NCBI GenBank assembly: GCA_013911135.1
Contig: JACERO010000079.1
Span: 24,051 to 88,050, forward strand
Source of the DNA: Candidatus Nitrosopumilus sp.
GTDB taxonomy: Archaea; Thermoproteota; Nitrososphaeria; Nitrososphaerales; Nitrosopumilaceae
Direction: 5' to 3'
Length of the DNA: 64,000 bases
This document shows positions 39,765 to 51,200 of this stretch, piece after piece. The translations under genes and the position numbers were made by a program. Positions within the stretch are counted from its first letter, which is position 1. Every line of letters starts with the position of its first letter. Under the pieces are notes generated by a model. It was not told the DNA's origin. It searched no databases and saw nothing but the letters and a program-made list of their open reading frames with translations.

Positions 39765-40547
39765 ATGACTAGTACAAATGCCGTTACTAAACTTCCAACA
39801 AGAATAAACTACAAAGTCATTGCCATAATTGCATCTCTATCTGTAGTTGATATTGTATATAATTTGTATTTTTTTGATGGCTCATACTTTGATATTAAAG
39901 ATGGGATCTATTTAGCAGGAATTGCAGGTTGTGGAATATCTTCCATTTTGGTTGCCAAAAAATATCATGGTTCTGCAATGCTTGAAAAAGCATATCTGTT
40001 TTTGGGATTGGGATTTTTTGCGTGGTTTATAGCAGATGTTGGATATTATTATAATGAATTTGTATTAGAAATTGATCCTTGGCCATCTCCATTTGATGTA
40101 GGTTTTCTTGCAAACTATGTTTTTGCAATCTTACATCTTGGTCTTAACACAAAATACTTCAAACCAAAATGGTCCAACTTAATGAAAGCTCCAATTATTG
40201 TAATTCCAATTATTGCAGTTTTTATTTTTACAATTACTGCTTATGACTCTTGGGGAGAATATGATGGACTTGTTTTTGACATAGTCTATAGCAATCTGTT
40301 TGTTATTGGGGCATCAGTAATGTTAGCACTTGTAGTTGTTGGAGTAAGTGTTTTTCGGACTTCAGTTCTCAAATCTACATGGTTATTATTGTTAATTGGA
40401 ATCTTATTTTGGGTAGTAGCTGATTCTGCGTATTATTATTTAGAAACAATTGGGGAATATACTCATAATTCTCCAATCAAAACATTATGGATGATATCAT
40501 TCATGTTAATCATTTATGCATTATACAAACATCATAAAGTGTTATGA
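39765..40547 (+). CDS. Polytopic membrane protein
   Basis: Seven or more hydrophobic helices. Confidence 0.65.
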   Translation: MTSTNAVTKLPTRINYKVIAIIASLSVVDIVYNLYFFDGSYFDIKDGIYLAGIAGCGISSILVAKKYHGSAMLEKAYLFLGLGFFAWFIADVGYYYNEFVLEIDPWPSPFDVGFLANYVFAILHLGLNTKYFKPKWSNLMKAPIIVIPIIAVFIFTITAYDSWGEYDGLVFDIVYSNLFVIGASVMLALVVVGVSVFRTSVLKSTWLLLLIGILFWVVADSAYYYLETIGEYTHNSPIKTLWMISFMLIIYALYKHHKVL

Positions 40548-40559
40548 AGATCATTTAGG

Positions 40560-40580
40560 ATGGGACCGGCAGGATTAGAA
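40560..40580. repeat. 21-bp copy of tRNA-Pro 3' end (att-like), 20/21 identical to 40941-40961
   Basis: atgggaccggcaggattagaa vs atgggaccggcaggatttgaa. Confidence 0.75.
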
Positions 40581-40632
40581 TATTTTTGGTGATTGTATTG
40601 GTACCAGTTAGGCATAGAAAATAAAAAAAGAA

Positions 40633-40818
40633 TCATGGCGGTTTAACATACGTCCAAAATGCATCCTTCTCACATGTGTTGATTGGAGGAAATATTTCGA
40701 ACAATTGCATCTGAATTGCACTTTCATCAAAAGTAGGATGACATTTTGCAGACACTTCGATATGACCCGAAAATTTGTAATATCCTGGTTTTGTACATTT
40801 GTCACCTGTTTTTGGCAT
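40633..40818 (-). CDS. Small hypothetical protein within the tRNA-flanked segment
   Basis: MPKTGDKCTKPGYYKFSGHIEVSAKCHPTFDESAIQMQLFEIFPPINTCEKDAFWTYVKPP. Confidence 0.5.
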   Translation of the reverse strand: MPKTGDKCTKPGYYKFSGHIEVSAKCHPTFDESAIQMQLFEIFPPINTCEKDAFWTYVKPP

Positions 40819-40941
40819 TAATCAATAAGATCGTTTGTAGAATAATAAACATGACCTAATTAAATGGTCATAACTTCATAAATTCAAATCCTGTAAGATT
40901 TGAATTGATTTAGTGATTGATTTTTTTGTAGTTAACCAAAA

Positions 40942-41015
40942 TGGGACCGGCAGGATTTGAACCTGCGATCACTAGTCCCCCAGACTAGTATCATACCAAG
41001 CTAGACTACGATCCC
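40942..41015 (-). tRNA. tRNA-Pro(GGG)
   Basis: Reverse complement GGGATCGTAGTCTAGCTTGGTATGATACTAGTCTGGGGGACTAGTGATCGCAGGTTCAAATCCTGCCGGTCCC; anticodon loop CTGGGGG. Confidence 0.93.
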
Positions 41016-41071
41016 TTGTCTCACAGGCACAAAATGAAATTATTAAATCGTCGTATTGATTAATAATAATA

Positions 41072-41287
41072 ATGAAGATTTGCAACATTTGCCACAAGAT
41101 TTCAGCTACTGATCAAGATCATTTAGATTGTGTTCAAAAAAGAAGTATCGAAATGGAAAATAAAGATTTTAAAAATAAAATTCCTGAAAAACTAAATCTG
41201 TCAATGGATAAACAAGAGCTTGGTATTGAAGTAAGAGCTATCCTTGAACATCTTTCAAAAGAGAAAGACAAAGAAGAAGAAATATAA
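41072..41287 (+). CDS. Small conserved hypothetical protein
   Basis: Complete 71-aa ORF with an N-terminal CxxC. Confidence 0.5.
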   Translation: MKICNICHKISATDQDHLDCVQKRSIEMENKDFKNKIPEKLNLSMDKQELGIEVRAILEHLSKEKDKEEEI

Positions 41288-41306
41288 TTATTTTAAATTT
41301 GTTAAC

Positions 41307-42047
41307 TTAACGTTCTTGTGTAGTAGGTCTTATCAAAATTTCGTTAATATTAACATGTGATGGGGATTCAACTGCATACAAAATTGCATTTGCAATATCT
41401 TCTGCTTGTAATGCTTCCATCTTTTTTGTATTTTCAACAAATCCCTGCAAAGATTCATCAGTAATAGTATCATTAAGTTCTGTTGCTACAACTCCAGGTT
41501 CAATAGAAGTTACTCTAATGTTAGAACGTACACTAAATTCTTGTCTTAATCCTTCACTAAATGCTGCAATTGCATGTTTTGTTGCACAATAAACACTACC
41601 AGCTGGAAAAACAATTCTTCCAGCAACAGATGATAGATTTACAATATGTCCAGATTTTTTTTCTTTCATATGCAAAATTACTGAGGCTGTAGAATACAAT
41701 ACACCTCTGATATTCACATCAATCATTCTATCCCATTCATCTACTTTCAGGGTTTTGAAGAAACTTAGAGGCATCAAACCTGCATTATTTACAAGAATGT
41801 CAATGGATCCCCATTTTTCTAAAACTGCTTTTGCAAAATTTTCACACTCTTCTCTTTGTGTAACATCTAATTTTTGATAAAATACTTCTCCACCGTTATC
41901 AGTAATTTGTTTTGCAAGTGCTTCTAGTTTGTCGACTCGTCTTGCGCCAATAGCAACTTTAGCTCCTGCTTTTGATAATGTCAAGGCAGTTGCAAATCCA
42001 ATACCACTGCTTGCTCCTGTAATTATTGCAACTTTATCTTTAATCAT
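41307..42047 (-). CDS. Short-chain dehydrogenase/reductase
   Basis: IITGASSGIGFATAL, LVNNAGLMPL, YCATKHAI. Confidence 0.94.
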   Translation of the reverse strand: MIKDKVAIITGASSGIGFATALTLSKAGAKVAIGARRVDKLEALAKQITDNGGEVFYQKLDVTQREECENFAKAVLEKWGSIDILVNNAGLMPLSFFKTLKVDEWDRMIDVNIRGVLYSTASVILHMKEKKSGHIVNLSSVAGRIVFPAGSVYCATKHAIAAFSEGLRQEFSVRSNIRVTSIEPGVVATELNDTITDESLQGFVENTKKMEALQAEDIANAILYAVESPSHVNINEILIRPTTQER

Positions 42048-42147
42048 TTAATTTGATCCAATTCCATCATCGTAAAAACGTTTAGACTAAATCACTTTGG
42101 AAAAAAATACTACCACCTTTATTAAATGAAAAATGACTAACTAAGCT

Positions 42148-42375
42148 ATGGAGTCTGAGAAATGTGCTTATTGTGGTGATTTAACAGATATGCCATTTCA
42201 TTGTAATTATTGTAAGGATCCATTTTGTGCTGAACATAGATTACCTGAAGAACATAGATGTGTAAAGCTAACACAAATTAGAGCAAAAAGATTTGGGGAG
42301 AAAAAAGTAATACGAGATGGTGGTAGAGACAAACCAAATATTTTCAAAAGAATATTCAGTAAATTCAAAGATTAG
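42148..42375 (+). CDS. AN1-type zinc finger protein
   Basis: CAYCGDLTDMPFHCNYCKDPFCAEHRLPEEHRC. Confidence 0.88.
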   Translation: MESEKCAYCGDLTDMPFHCNYCKDPFCAEHRLPEEHRCVKLTQIRAKRFGEKKVIRDGGRDKPNIFKRIFSKFKD

Positions 42376-42656
42376 TATGGACTTTTTTCAGGAGAAATTT
42401 TTGCACGTCTGCCTTGATAAATTAAAGCGATAGCAAGTGCAAACATTACCATTGCAGTTAAGGGAAAATTTTGTGGTGCAGGCAAAATAAACCAATAGTA
42501 AACTCCAAAACCAATTGATACAGCTGCTTGTACCCACAGTTTAATCCATTTTGGGGCTTTGATTAATCGACTTATAGCTTCAATAGCAAAGATTCCAATT
42601 ACTGGATAAATTGAAAATAATAAAAAATCAAATACTTCTACGCCTGTATGAGACAT
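42372..42656 (-). CDS. Small membrane protein
   Basis: Three hydrophobic helices. Confidence 0.6.
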   Translation of the reverse strand: MSHTGVEVFDFLLFSIYPVIGIFAIEAISRLIKAPKWIKLWVQAAVSIGFGVYYWFILPAPQNFPLTAMVMFALAIALIYQGRRAKISPEKSPY

Positions 42657-42689
42657 TTAATATGAAAATAAAGCAGGTATAATTTTTAC

Positions 42690-43247
42690 CTAATCATCCC
42701 AACGGATTTTAGTTGCAGCATTTTTGGCAATTAATGCGTAAGCATTTTCATATGGGATTGTGGCAATATCTTCAGTTTTGAAAGGACCGTATTTTTCAAG
42801 GTCAGCACCCACAATTTCTTCTACTTCTTTAAGAAATCTAATGACAATTTTCTTTGTTTTATGATTTTGAGCTAATGATTCAAGGAATTTTGATTTTCCA
42901 TTAATTGTAGCAGAAAGAATCATTTCAATTCTTTCTCTTTGTTCCTCTTGTGAATCTAAAATGAATTTTTCTTCATCTAAAAGATTTCCAAATTGGATAT
43001 CTTTTGATTTAGAAATTTTTTCTAGTCTAATGTGTATCAGTAATGACGTCAATTCAGTTGCCATTTCTATCAAAGCATCCTTAATTTTACTCTCTACTCC
43101 ATCAAATTCTTGTTTTCTTAAATTTCCTATAAAGTCAGAGAGATTTCTGTAAAAGTTTTGATCAATTTCTAATATAGAATCATTTTCAGTTTCTAGTAAA
43201 ACTGTTTGATGTAAAGAGTTGATATCGATTTGATTTGATTCAGACAT
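42690..43247 (-). CDS. GINS-like replication protein (Gins51-type)
   Basis: Helical A-domain then EIVGADLEKYGPFKTEDIATIPYENAYALIAKNAATKI, B-domain pattern of archaeal GINS. Confidence 0.65.
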   Translation of the reverse strand: MSESNQIDINSLHQTVLLETENDSILEIDQNFYRNLSDFIGNLRKQEFDGVESKIKDALIEMATELTSLLIHIRLEKISKSKDIQFGNLLDEEKFILDSQEEQRERIEMILSATINGKSKFLESLAQNHKTKKIVIRFLKEVEEIVGADLEKYGPFKTEDIATIPYENAYALIAKNAATKIRWDD

Positions 43248-43271
43248 TTCTACCTAATCCTTAAATGTTGG

Positions 43272-44762
43272 GTGTATTTGTGTTTGATTGAAGTAAAAAA
43301 ATTGCCCTATAAAGTTAGTCATGGTAAAGCAGTCCCAATAACATATTCACCTGATGAAGTTTTTGCTAGGATTCAACACGAAGACATTCAGTTTATTGAT
43401 TTACAATTCACAGGTCTTACAGGCCATTTTCATCATACCACAATTTCAGCTAACTTGTTTACCCCTGAACAAATGAGAGATGGATTACCAAAATTGGATG
43501 GTTCATCAATTGTTGGCTTTACTAGTATTGATGATTCAGATCTACTTCTCAAGCCAGACTCAAATACATTTGCAATAATTCCTTGGATGACTGAAAATAA
43601 AACAGCCAGACTTCTTTGTGATGTTTATTGGGGAGAAGATAGAGGAAGATTATCAAGAGATCCTAGAGGAATTGCGCAAAAAGCTGAAGAATATATCAAA
43701 ACTCAGGGATTTGATTTTAGTACATGGGGTCCAGAGGTGGAATTCTTTGTTTTTGATAAGGTACATTGGGATGTTTTAACGCCATACAAAGGACAGTCTT
43801 ATTCAATTGAATCAAAAGAAGCTCCATGGAGCCAAGACGGAGATGGATATCCAATGGGATTACAAGAAGGATACTATCCTAGTACACCATCAGATACTCT
43901 TACACCATACAGAAATGAATGTGTGAATATTCTAAATAAAGATTTTGGAATATTATGTGATAATCACCACCATGAAGTTGCAACTGCAGGACAATGTGAA
44001 ATTGATATCAGATATGACCGCCTGACAAATGCTGCAGATGCTGCGCAATCCTACAAGTATGTTATTAGAAATATTGCACAGAAGTATGGAAAGGTTGCAA
44101 CAATGATGCCAAAACCAATTGCAATGGATTCAGGTTCTGGAATGCATGTTAATGTTAGTTTATGGAATGGAAATGAAAATATATTTTTTGACCCAGATGA
44201 TGAGATTGAATTAAGCCAAACTGGAAGATACTTTTGCGGTGGAATCATTAATCATGCCAAAGCACTATCAGCAATTTGTAATCCTACTACTAATTCATAC
44301 CATAGACTCGTACCTGGATATGAAGCTCCAGCATACATTGCATGGAGTTCAGGAAATCGTTCTGCCATAGTTAGAGTTCCAAAACATCTCAAAGGAAAAG
44401 GATACGCATACCTAAAGAGACTAGAGTTTAGAGCTCCTGATCCTTCATCTAATCCATATCTTGTATTTGCTGCAGTAGCAGCAGCTGGATTGGATGGAAT
44501 CAAAAAGAAGATGGATCCTGGAGAACAAATACGTGAAGATATCTTTAAGATGACTAGATCAGACAAGGCTAAAAGAGGTATTGGTGTTCTTCCAAAAAGT
44601 CTTGGTGAAGCATTAGATGAGTTAGAGAGTGATAGAAAATTCCTTAATCCAATTTACACTAATAATGTAATTAATAAGCTAATAGAATTAGAAAGAAGAG
44701 ATCAGCGTGAAATTGCCATTAGGCCACATCCGCATGAATTTTATCTGTACTTTGATGTTTAG
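43272..44762 (+). CDS. glnA: Glutamine synthetase type I
   Basis: WGPEVEFFVFD, DSGSGMHVNVSLW, LVPGYEAPAYIAWSSGNRSAIVRVP. Confidence 0.95.
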   Translation: MYLCLIEVKKLPYKVSHGKAVPITYSPDEVFARIQHEDIQFIDLQFTGLTGHFHHTTISANLFTPEQMRDGLPKLDGSSIVGFTSIDDSDLLLKPDSNTFAIIPWMTENKTARLLCDVYWGEDRGRLSRDPRGIAQKAEEYIKTQGFDFSTWGPEVEFFVFDKVHWDVLTPYKGQSYSIESKEAPWSQDGDGYPMGLQEGYYPSTPSDTLTPYRNECVNILNKDFGILCDNHHHEVATAGQCEIDIRYDRLTNAADAAQSYKYVIRNIAQKYGKVATMMPKPIAMDSGSGMHVNVSLWNGNENIFFDPDDEIELSQTGRYFCGGIINHAKALSAICNPTTNSYHRLVPGYEAPAYIAWSSGNRSAIVRVPKHLKGKGYAYLKRLEFRAPDPSSNPYLVFAAVAAAGLDGIKKKMDPGEQIREDIFKMTRSDKAKRGIGVLPKSLGEALDELESDRKFLNPIYTNNVINKLIELERRDQREIAIRPHPHEFYLYFDV

Positions 44763-45037
44763 GCTCTTCCAGTAAGCTGAAAGATATAAAATAATGAAAC
44801 CGCTATCAGAGTAAATCCCCCTCCTAGATATATTCCTCTCCACTTTTCAGATGTAGCAGCTCTGTACAATAAGACTCCACCAGTAAGACCCATAAATAAT
44901 ATCAAAACGCCAATGATTACACTATCAAAACTTGTGTTAGTAATTAGCGGATAAAAGAATCCAGCAAGTAATGTAAAAAATGCAACTAGGTAAATGTACT
45001 TGAAACTAGTAAGTATTTTAGATGATGTTTTATTCAA
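44759..45037 (-). CDS. Small membrane protein
   Basis: Three hydrophobic helices. Confidence 0.55.
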   Translation of the reverse strand: MNKTSSKILTSFKYIYLVAFFTLLAGFFYPLITNTSFDSVIIGVLILFMGLTGGVLLYRAATSEKWRGIYLGGGFTLIAVSLFYIFQLTGRA

Positions 45038-45093
45038 TGTTGTTCGTGAATGTAGTTATCAAATAAACTTTTGAAGAAATTTTTCAAAATGAT

Positions 45094-46791
45094 TTACATC
45101 ATACCTCCCATACCAGGTGGCATACCTCCCATACCAGGTGGCATACCTCCCATACCAGGTGGCATACCTCCTTCTCCTCCGCCAGGTGGACCACCAGCAG
45201 ATTTTTGGGTAGCAATTACATCATCAATTCTAAGAATCATACATGCAGCTTCAGAAGCTGCAGATACAATTTGAAGTTTAACTGTAAGTGGTTCAATAAT
45301 ATCACTTGATTTCATATTAGCGATCTTTCCTTTCATAACATCAACTCCAGTCCATTTCTCTCCTTTCTGTTGTCTTGAGCGAAGATATGTCATTGTATCA
45401 ATTGGATCCATTCCAGCGTTTTCAGAAAGTGTTAATGGAATTGATTCTAAAGCATCAGCAAATTTTTCAGCAGCTAATTGTTCTCTTCCTTCTAGAGATT
45501 TTGCCCAACTTCTTAGTTTAGTTGCAGCATATGTCTCAGGGGCACCACCACCTGCAACAATTGAAGGATTTTCCATTACATCTTTTACAACCATTAGTGC
45601 ATCATGAACAGAGCGTTCAACTTCGTCAACTACTCTTTGTGAGCCTCCACGAAGAAGCAAGGTAACTGATTTTGGATGTTTGCAGCCTTCAATAAATACC
45701 CATTTGTCTTCTTCAATTTTTCTTTCTTCAACAAGATCTGCATTACCTAAATCTTTTTCAAAAAGATCATCAAGGTTTGTAACTATTCTTGCACCTGTTG
45801 CTCTTGTAAGTTTTTCAAGATCACTTTCTTTAATTCTTCTAACTGCAATAATTCCAGCTTTTGCTAGATAATGTTGAGCCATATCATCAATACCTTTTTG
45901 ACATAAAACTACATTTGCCCCAGAGCCAATGACTTTGTCAACCATTGTCTTTAACATTCTATTTTCTTCATCTAGAAATGATTTTAGTTGTTGAGGATTA
46001 GAAATGTTAATTTTTGCATCAGTTTCAGTTTTGCTAATTTCTAATGCGGTGTTAATTAATGCAATTTTAGCTTCAGTGATTTCTGTAGGCATTCCTCCAT
46101 TAACAATTTCTTTATCAAGAACAATACCCTGAATAATTGTCGTGTCTTTGATAGAGCCTCCAGCCTTCTTTTCTACTTTAATATCATCAATATCAACACT
46201 GTAAGTTTCACCATCTTTTTCTGAAACAGCAAGAACAGATTTTACAACAACATCTGCAAGTTGATCAGAGTCCTTTCTAACAAGTTTAGTTTGCATTGAG
46301 GTTTTTGCAATTTTAGTTAGAATGTTTTTATCATTTGCAGATACTTGGTCAGCAATACTTTCAAGAAATTGTTTTGCCTTTTTTGCAGATTTTCTATATC
46401 CATCAACAATAATTGTTGGATGAACATCTTGATCAATTAATAATTCAGCGTTATCAAGTAAAGCACCTGCCAATACAACAACTGAAGTTGTGCCATCTCC
46501 AACTTCATTATCTGTAGTTTTAGAAATTTCAACTAGCATTTTTGCAGCTGGATGTTGAACATCAATTTCTTTTAGGATAGTTGCGCCATCATTGGTAATA
46601 GTAACATCTCCCAAGGAGTCAACTAGCATTTTATCCATGCCTCGTGGACCTAGGCTGGTTTGAACAATTTCGGCAATAATTTTGCATGCAGCAATGTTAT
46701 TCTTTTGTGCATCTCTGCCTTTGGTTTCTGAACCGCCTTCCTTTAGCAATACAACTGGCATATTTCCTTTAGAAGTGGCTTGCATACCCAT
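45094..46791 (-). CDS. ths: Thermosome (group II chaperonin) subunit
   Basis: [47 protein letters not shown]-terminal GMPPGMGG repeats. Confidence 0.96.
   Translation of the reverse strand: MGMQATSKGNMPVVLLKEGGSETKGRDAQKNNIAACKIIAEIVQTSLGPRGMDKMLVDSLGDVTITNDGATILKEIDVQHPAAKMLVEISKTTDNEVGDGTTSVVVLAGALLDNAELLIDQDVHPTIIVDGYRKSAKKAKQFLESIADQVSANDKNILTKIAKTSMQTKLVRKDSDQLADVVVKSVLAVSEKDGETYSVDIDDIKVEKKAGGSIKDTTIIQGIVLDKEIVNGGMPTEITEAKIALINTALEISKTETDAKINISNPQQLKSFLDEENRMLKTMVDKVIGSGANVVLCQKGIDDMAQHYLAKAGIIAVRRIKESDLEKLTRATGARIVTNLDDLFEKDLGNADLVEERKIEEDKWVFIEGCKHPKSVTLLLRGGSQRVVDEVERSVHDALMVVKDVMENPSIVAGGGAPETYAATKLRSWAKSLEGREQLAAEKFADALESIPLTLSENAGMDPIDTMTYLRSRQQKGEKWTGVDVMKGKIANMKSSDIIEPLTVKLQIVSAASEAACMILRIDDVIATQKSAGGPPGGGEGGMPPGMGGMPPGMGGMPPGMGGMM
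45100..45171. repeat. 21-bp tandem repeat (~3.4 copies) encoding the thermosome GGMPPGM tail
   Basis: catacctcccataccaggtgg units at 45100, 45121, 45142 and partial at 45163. Confidence 0.95.
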
Positions 46792-46893
46792 AGATGCTAA
46801 AACTCTAGATTCCCCTTTTATACCTTCAGATCAGAATATGAAAATTTGAGGCAGCATCGGTGTTTTTAAATTGGGAAAATCAAATTTCAAAAT

Positions 46894-48216
46894 ATGGCCA
46901 AGTCACAAAATAAAGAATCTTACAATAAAATTTTCGCTAAATTAAAGGAACATCACAAATGGTTTGAAAATTCAATTCCGTTAATTGCAAGTGAAAATAT
47001 TCCAAGTCCTGCTGTTCGAGAAGCTATAATCTCAGATTTTGGAAATAGGTATGCTGAAGGATGGCCTGGGGAGAGAGTATATGCAGGTTGTATCTACATT
47101 GATGATGTAGAGTTTGAATGTATGAAGTTGGCCAAAAAATTGTACAAAGCAAAATTTGCTGATGTAAGACCAACTTCAGGAGTTGTTGCAAATCTTATAG
47201 TGTATTCTTCTTTTACCAATCCAGGTGATATAATGCTAGCACCTTCTATTCCTGCAGGTGGTCACATATCACATGGTAAAAAGGAGCATTTTGGAACTGC
47301 CGGTCTGGTTCATGGATTAGAGATAGAGTTCTATCCATTTAATGCTGAAGAAATGACAATTGATGTTGATAAGACAAAACAAAAAGTAAAGACTCTAAAA
47401 AAAGATGGTCGTCTTCCAAAGATGGCAATGTTTGGTGGTTCATTATTCTTATTTCCACATCCTGTCAAAGAATTATCAGATTTTCTAAAGAGTTATGATA
47501 TGCACATCAATTATGATGCAGCTCATGTTGCTGGATTAATTGCTGGTGGAAAATTCCAAGACCCTCTACGTGAAGGCGCAGATACTATGACTATGAGTAC
47601 TCATAAGACTTTGTTTGGACCTCAAGGAGGACTTGTTCTAGGATCTAAAGAACATGAAGAGGTTATCAAAAAAGCAACGTTTCCGGGTCTTACAAGTAGC
47701 CACCACATTCATCATATGGCCGGAAAAGCAGTTGCTTTTGCAGAGGCTTTAGAATTTGGAAAAGACTATGCAACTCAGGTCATAAAAAATGCAAAGTTAT
47801 TTGCAGAGACTTTGAATGATATGGGATTCAAGGTATTAGGAGAAAGCAGAGGATTTACAGAATCACATCAGATTGCAGTTAATGTTTTAGATTATTCTGA
47901 TGGTGGAAAAGTAGAAGCAGATTTAGAAAAAGCTAACATCATAGTTAACAGACAACTCATTCCAGGTGATATTAAGGCAGGAAGAAATTATTTCCATCCT
48001 AGTGGAATTAGATTAGGAGTTTCTGAAATAACACGACTTGGAATGAAAAAGAATGAGATGCAAGAAATTGCATCTTTCATTAAACAAGTAGTTATTGAGA
48101 AAAAGGATCCAAAGAAGATACTTCCAAAAGTTAAGGCATTAAGAAAAAACTATCAAAAAGTCAAATTCTGTTTTGATGATAAATTAGGTGCTTACGAGTA
48201 CGTCAAACTAAGATAA
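46894..48216 (+). CDS. glyA: Serine hydroxymethyltransferase
   Basis: NRYAEGWPGERVYAGC, MTMSTHKTLFGPQGG. Confidence 0.94.
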   Translation: MAKSQNKESYNKIFAKLKEHHKWFENSIPLIASENIPSPAVREAIISDFGNRYAEGWPGERVYAGCIYIDDVEFECMKLAKKLYKAKFADVRPTSGVVANLIVYSSFTNPGDIMLAPSIPAGGHISHGKKEHFGTAGLVHGLEIEFYPFNAEEMTIDVDKTKQKVKTLKKDGRLPKMAMFGGSLFLFPHPVKELSDFLKSYDMHINYDAAHVAGLIAGGKFQDPLREGADTMTMSTHKTLFGPQGGLVLGSKEHEEVIKKATFPGLTSSHHIHHMAGKAVAFAEALEFGKDYATQVIKNAKLFAETLNDMGFKVLGESRGFTESHQIAVNVLDYSDGGKVEADLEKANIIVNRQLIPGDIKAGRNYFHPSGIRLGVSEITRLGMKKNEMQEIASFIKQVVIEKKDPKKILPKVKALRKNYQKVKFCFDDKLGAYEYVKLR

Positions 48217-48218
48217 TT

Positions 48219-51200
48219 CTAGGCGTAATCAGTAAGAAGTGATTGGTCTCCTTTACTCTTACCAAATACTAATTCAATTTCGTCTGATAGAGCATAAATT
48301 CTTCCTCTTTGATATTCACCAACATCATATTTCTCAACAAGTCTTTTTGCAAGTTTTAGATATTTTTCAACAGAGCCTTTGGTAATTGTAGGAATTAGTT
48401 TATGACCACATACACATGTTTGAATTAGAGGCATCCGACGGAATGATTTTCCACAACCTGTGCACCTAAAGTTTTGTCTAGCGTATGCTCTAAGATTTCC
48501 CATAATATCTGGAACCAGATGTGTTGAAATGACATTTGAAACAATTTCTGAAGGATTTACTACATCAATTAATTCAGCATTTTTAATTTGCATATCAAAT
48601 TTGTCAAGCATTGAACCAAGTGTAGAGTAGGCGCTACGAGATTTTGAAGTGGTTAGTGATGAAGTTAAATGTGTAAAGAAATAATCATAAAATTGCCTTT
48701 CAGTTTCAAGACGTGACTTGATAATTTCTACAGATGTTATATCTGATGCTTTGTTCTGTTGAAATGTGGACTCGAAGAATTCTAAAGGAAGAAACTTTGT
48801 GACTTCAAGATTGTGTGCTTGTGGTTGAGATTCATGTGGTAAAACTAGAGGTTGCACAAGTAATGGAGCATCCATTAGCCCACCTATTCTATCAGAAAGA
48901 AATTGTCTTGAGAAATTAAGTAAGCTATCCATAAGAAGCATAATAGAATCAGCATCACCATCAGCATCTCTTCTTTTTGCAGAGTGCCAGTTTGGAGTTC
49001 CAAAACAAACATGTGTTTTAGTATATCCAATGATTCGTCCTACGATTCCAACAGAAGTATGTGGAGCTAAGCCAATTACTAGATGGCCGATAAGCTCTTC
49101 AGTATTCTTTACATTGTAAAATGAAGATTTTCCATAGAATTTCACTAAAAGAGTATCAATGTATTTACAAGTAGAAACCAAATAATTTCCACTATCATAC
49201 GGAATTATCACATCTTGCATACGAAGTTCAACAATCTGTTCTAAGTTTGTAAGTGGTTTCCCATCTATGTCGTGAGAATATCCAAGCTCCTTTAGTTTCT
49301 CTATAGATGTTTCAATCCATGATGGTTTGAATTGAGTTAAGGGGGAATTTGTTGCATCAAACCTAACAGTTCCATCTTTGAAGACTGTAAGTCCAAAGTT
49401 TTGACGTACAATTCCTTTTTCTAGAGGTTCAGCAATTCTATCTTGATTAATTAGCTCTTTGACGCCTTTGAATGGTTCTTTGACACGTAATCCCATCTTT
49501 TCCTGAGCTGATAGTAATTTTGTTTTTAGTGGAAATTCTTTGTGTGAGTGAGTTTGTACTTTGCGTTTACATTTTTTGCAATATGGTTCAGTAAGGGTAT
49601 TTCTACAGTTAGAACATTTGTAGAAAATTGTTGTTTTAGTGCCACATTTAGAGCACTTGATGCCTATAGAAGGTTCATCACATTGGTCACAATGTCTATT
49701 GAATATGTTAGTAAAGAAGTGTTCATTTCTTGATGCCTTTAGAAGATCTCTGGTAGGTCCTCCTTTGTCACTAATTGGAAATAATATGTGTGTAGGAGGT
49801 TTCATTTGTCTAGCAGCTGCTTTTTCAGGTCTTCCAATTCGAACTCCAATAGATGTTGAGAATTTATTTTTAATTTGAATTCCTGATGATTTTGTTAAAA
49901 TTTTTGGAACTGACAAATCACTAATTGTTGGTTTTTCTCTAAACAATAAATTAAAGAAAATTTTTGCCTCTAGATTTTCTAAGACTATAATTTCATTTTC
50001 AACTTTATGAGGAGTGCCCAATTTTTCAAGGATTTTTTTTATTTCTACAAAGTATTCAATTGATGTTTCAGTAACTTGTTTTGGTTCTAAAAGTTGACCA
50101 AGTTCTTTTGATGAGATTTTATCCCAGAAATATAGATAATGTGGATAAAGTGGAATTTGAAAGTCAAGGGAAATTTTTAGTGCCTCATCTATTGTGGGTA
50201 CTCTAGTCAGAAATTGTTTTAGATACTGATCATCAGGTTCATATTTTTGGATTTTTTGTTTTAGTTCCTCTATCCAAAATTCTTCAACATACCCTGAAGG
50301 AATAAGTTGAGCATTATTTTCAAGAAAGTCTCCAAATGAAATTAGTATATCTCCTAAGTGCAGGATTTTTTCAATTTCATTTTTGATTTCTAATCCATGT
50401 TTGATATCTCTAATCTTTACAACATTGCCATTTTTTAGGCGAACTGTCGGAGTGTCAATAGAATCAACAAAAGCAATAGTTGCTCCTTTTCCTGGAATGT
50501 CAATTTTGATTTGTGTTCCTACAACTATGGTATGATCTAAAATTTCACCTACTACGGGATGGATTCCAACTGCTGCAAAGCCTGTATTACATGCTCTTCC
50601 ATATCTTAATCTAAACCCACCTAACTTTTTAGGCATAGATAAGACTGATCTTCCTGTAATTACTTCACGCATTCTTTTAGCAGCTGCGTCTTCCTGATTT
50701 TCACCTGTTTGAACTATACCTTTCAGATCATTAAGCCATTCCCACCCATCTAGATTGTATAGCTCAATCCTTTTGAGAAGTTTTTTGGATCTTCCAATCA
50801 ATCCATCATTTAAGACTCGTAAAGCGCCTCCTCTAACCCTATCAGTTTTGATGCGAGTCATAGATTTGTGATTTACAACCTCAAATGGATCTGTATCTAC
50901 TCCGTCTAATTCGACTGGAAGGTGAGAAATGACATGTTCAATATCTTCATCTAAAATATGAAATTGAAAACTACTGGCCTCTCTTTCATAGATTCGTAAT
51001 TCCTCTACAAATCTACCAGTTTCATCATCAAATGAATTTGCTTGGTATTTTGTTAAACCAACTGCTTTTCTAACATGGTCTGCAATTAACATTGTTACAG
51101 CAGATTCTGTTCCTCCTGCTGAACGCATAGGTCCTGCAATAGAAACTGAAAGATACTTGGTGCCATCTTTGTTTTTCTTTATTTTTACTTCACTAATTCC

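Noticed and set aside
40608-40805. Alternative minus-strand frame overlapping 40633-40818
   Set aside because: The other frame has a better composition and an ATG start; both cannot be supported
45100-45171. Possible short CRISPR-like repeat
   Set aside because: Contiguous 21-bp coding tandem repeat without spacers
45071-45274. Plus-strand ORF with IPPIPGG repeats
   Set aside because: Antisense reading of the thermosome GGMPPGM tail repeat
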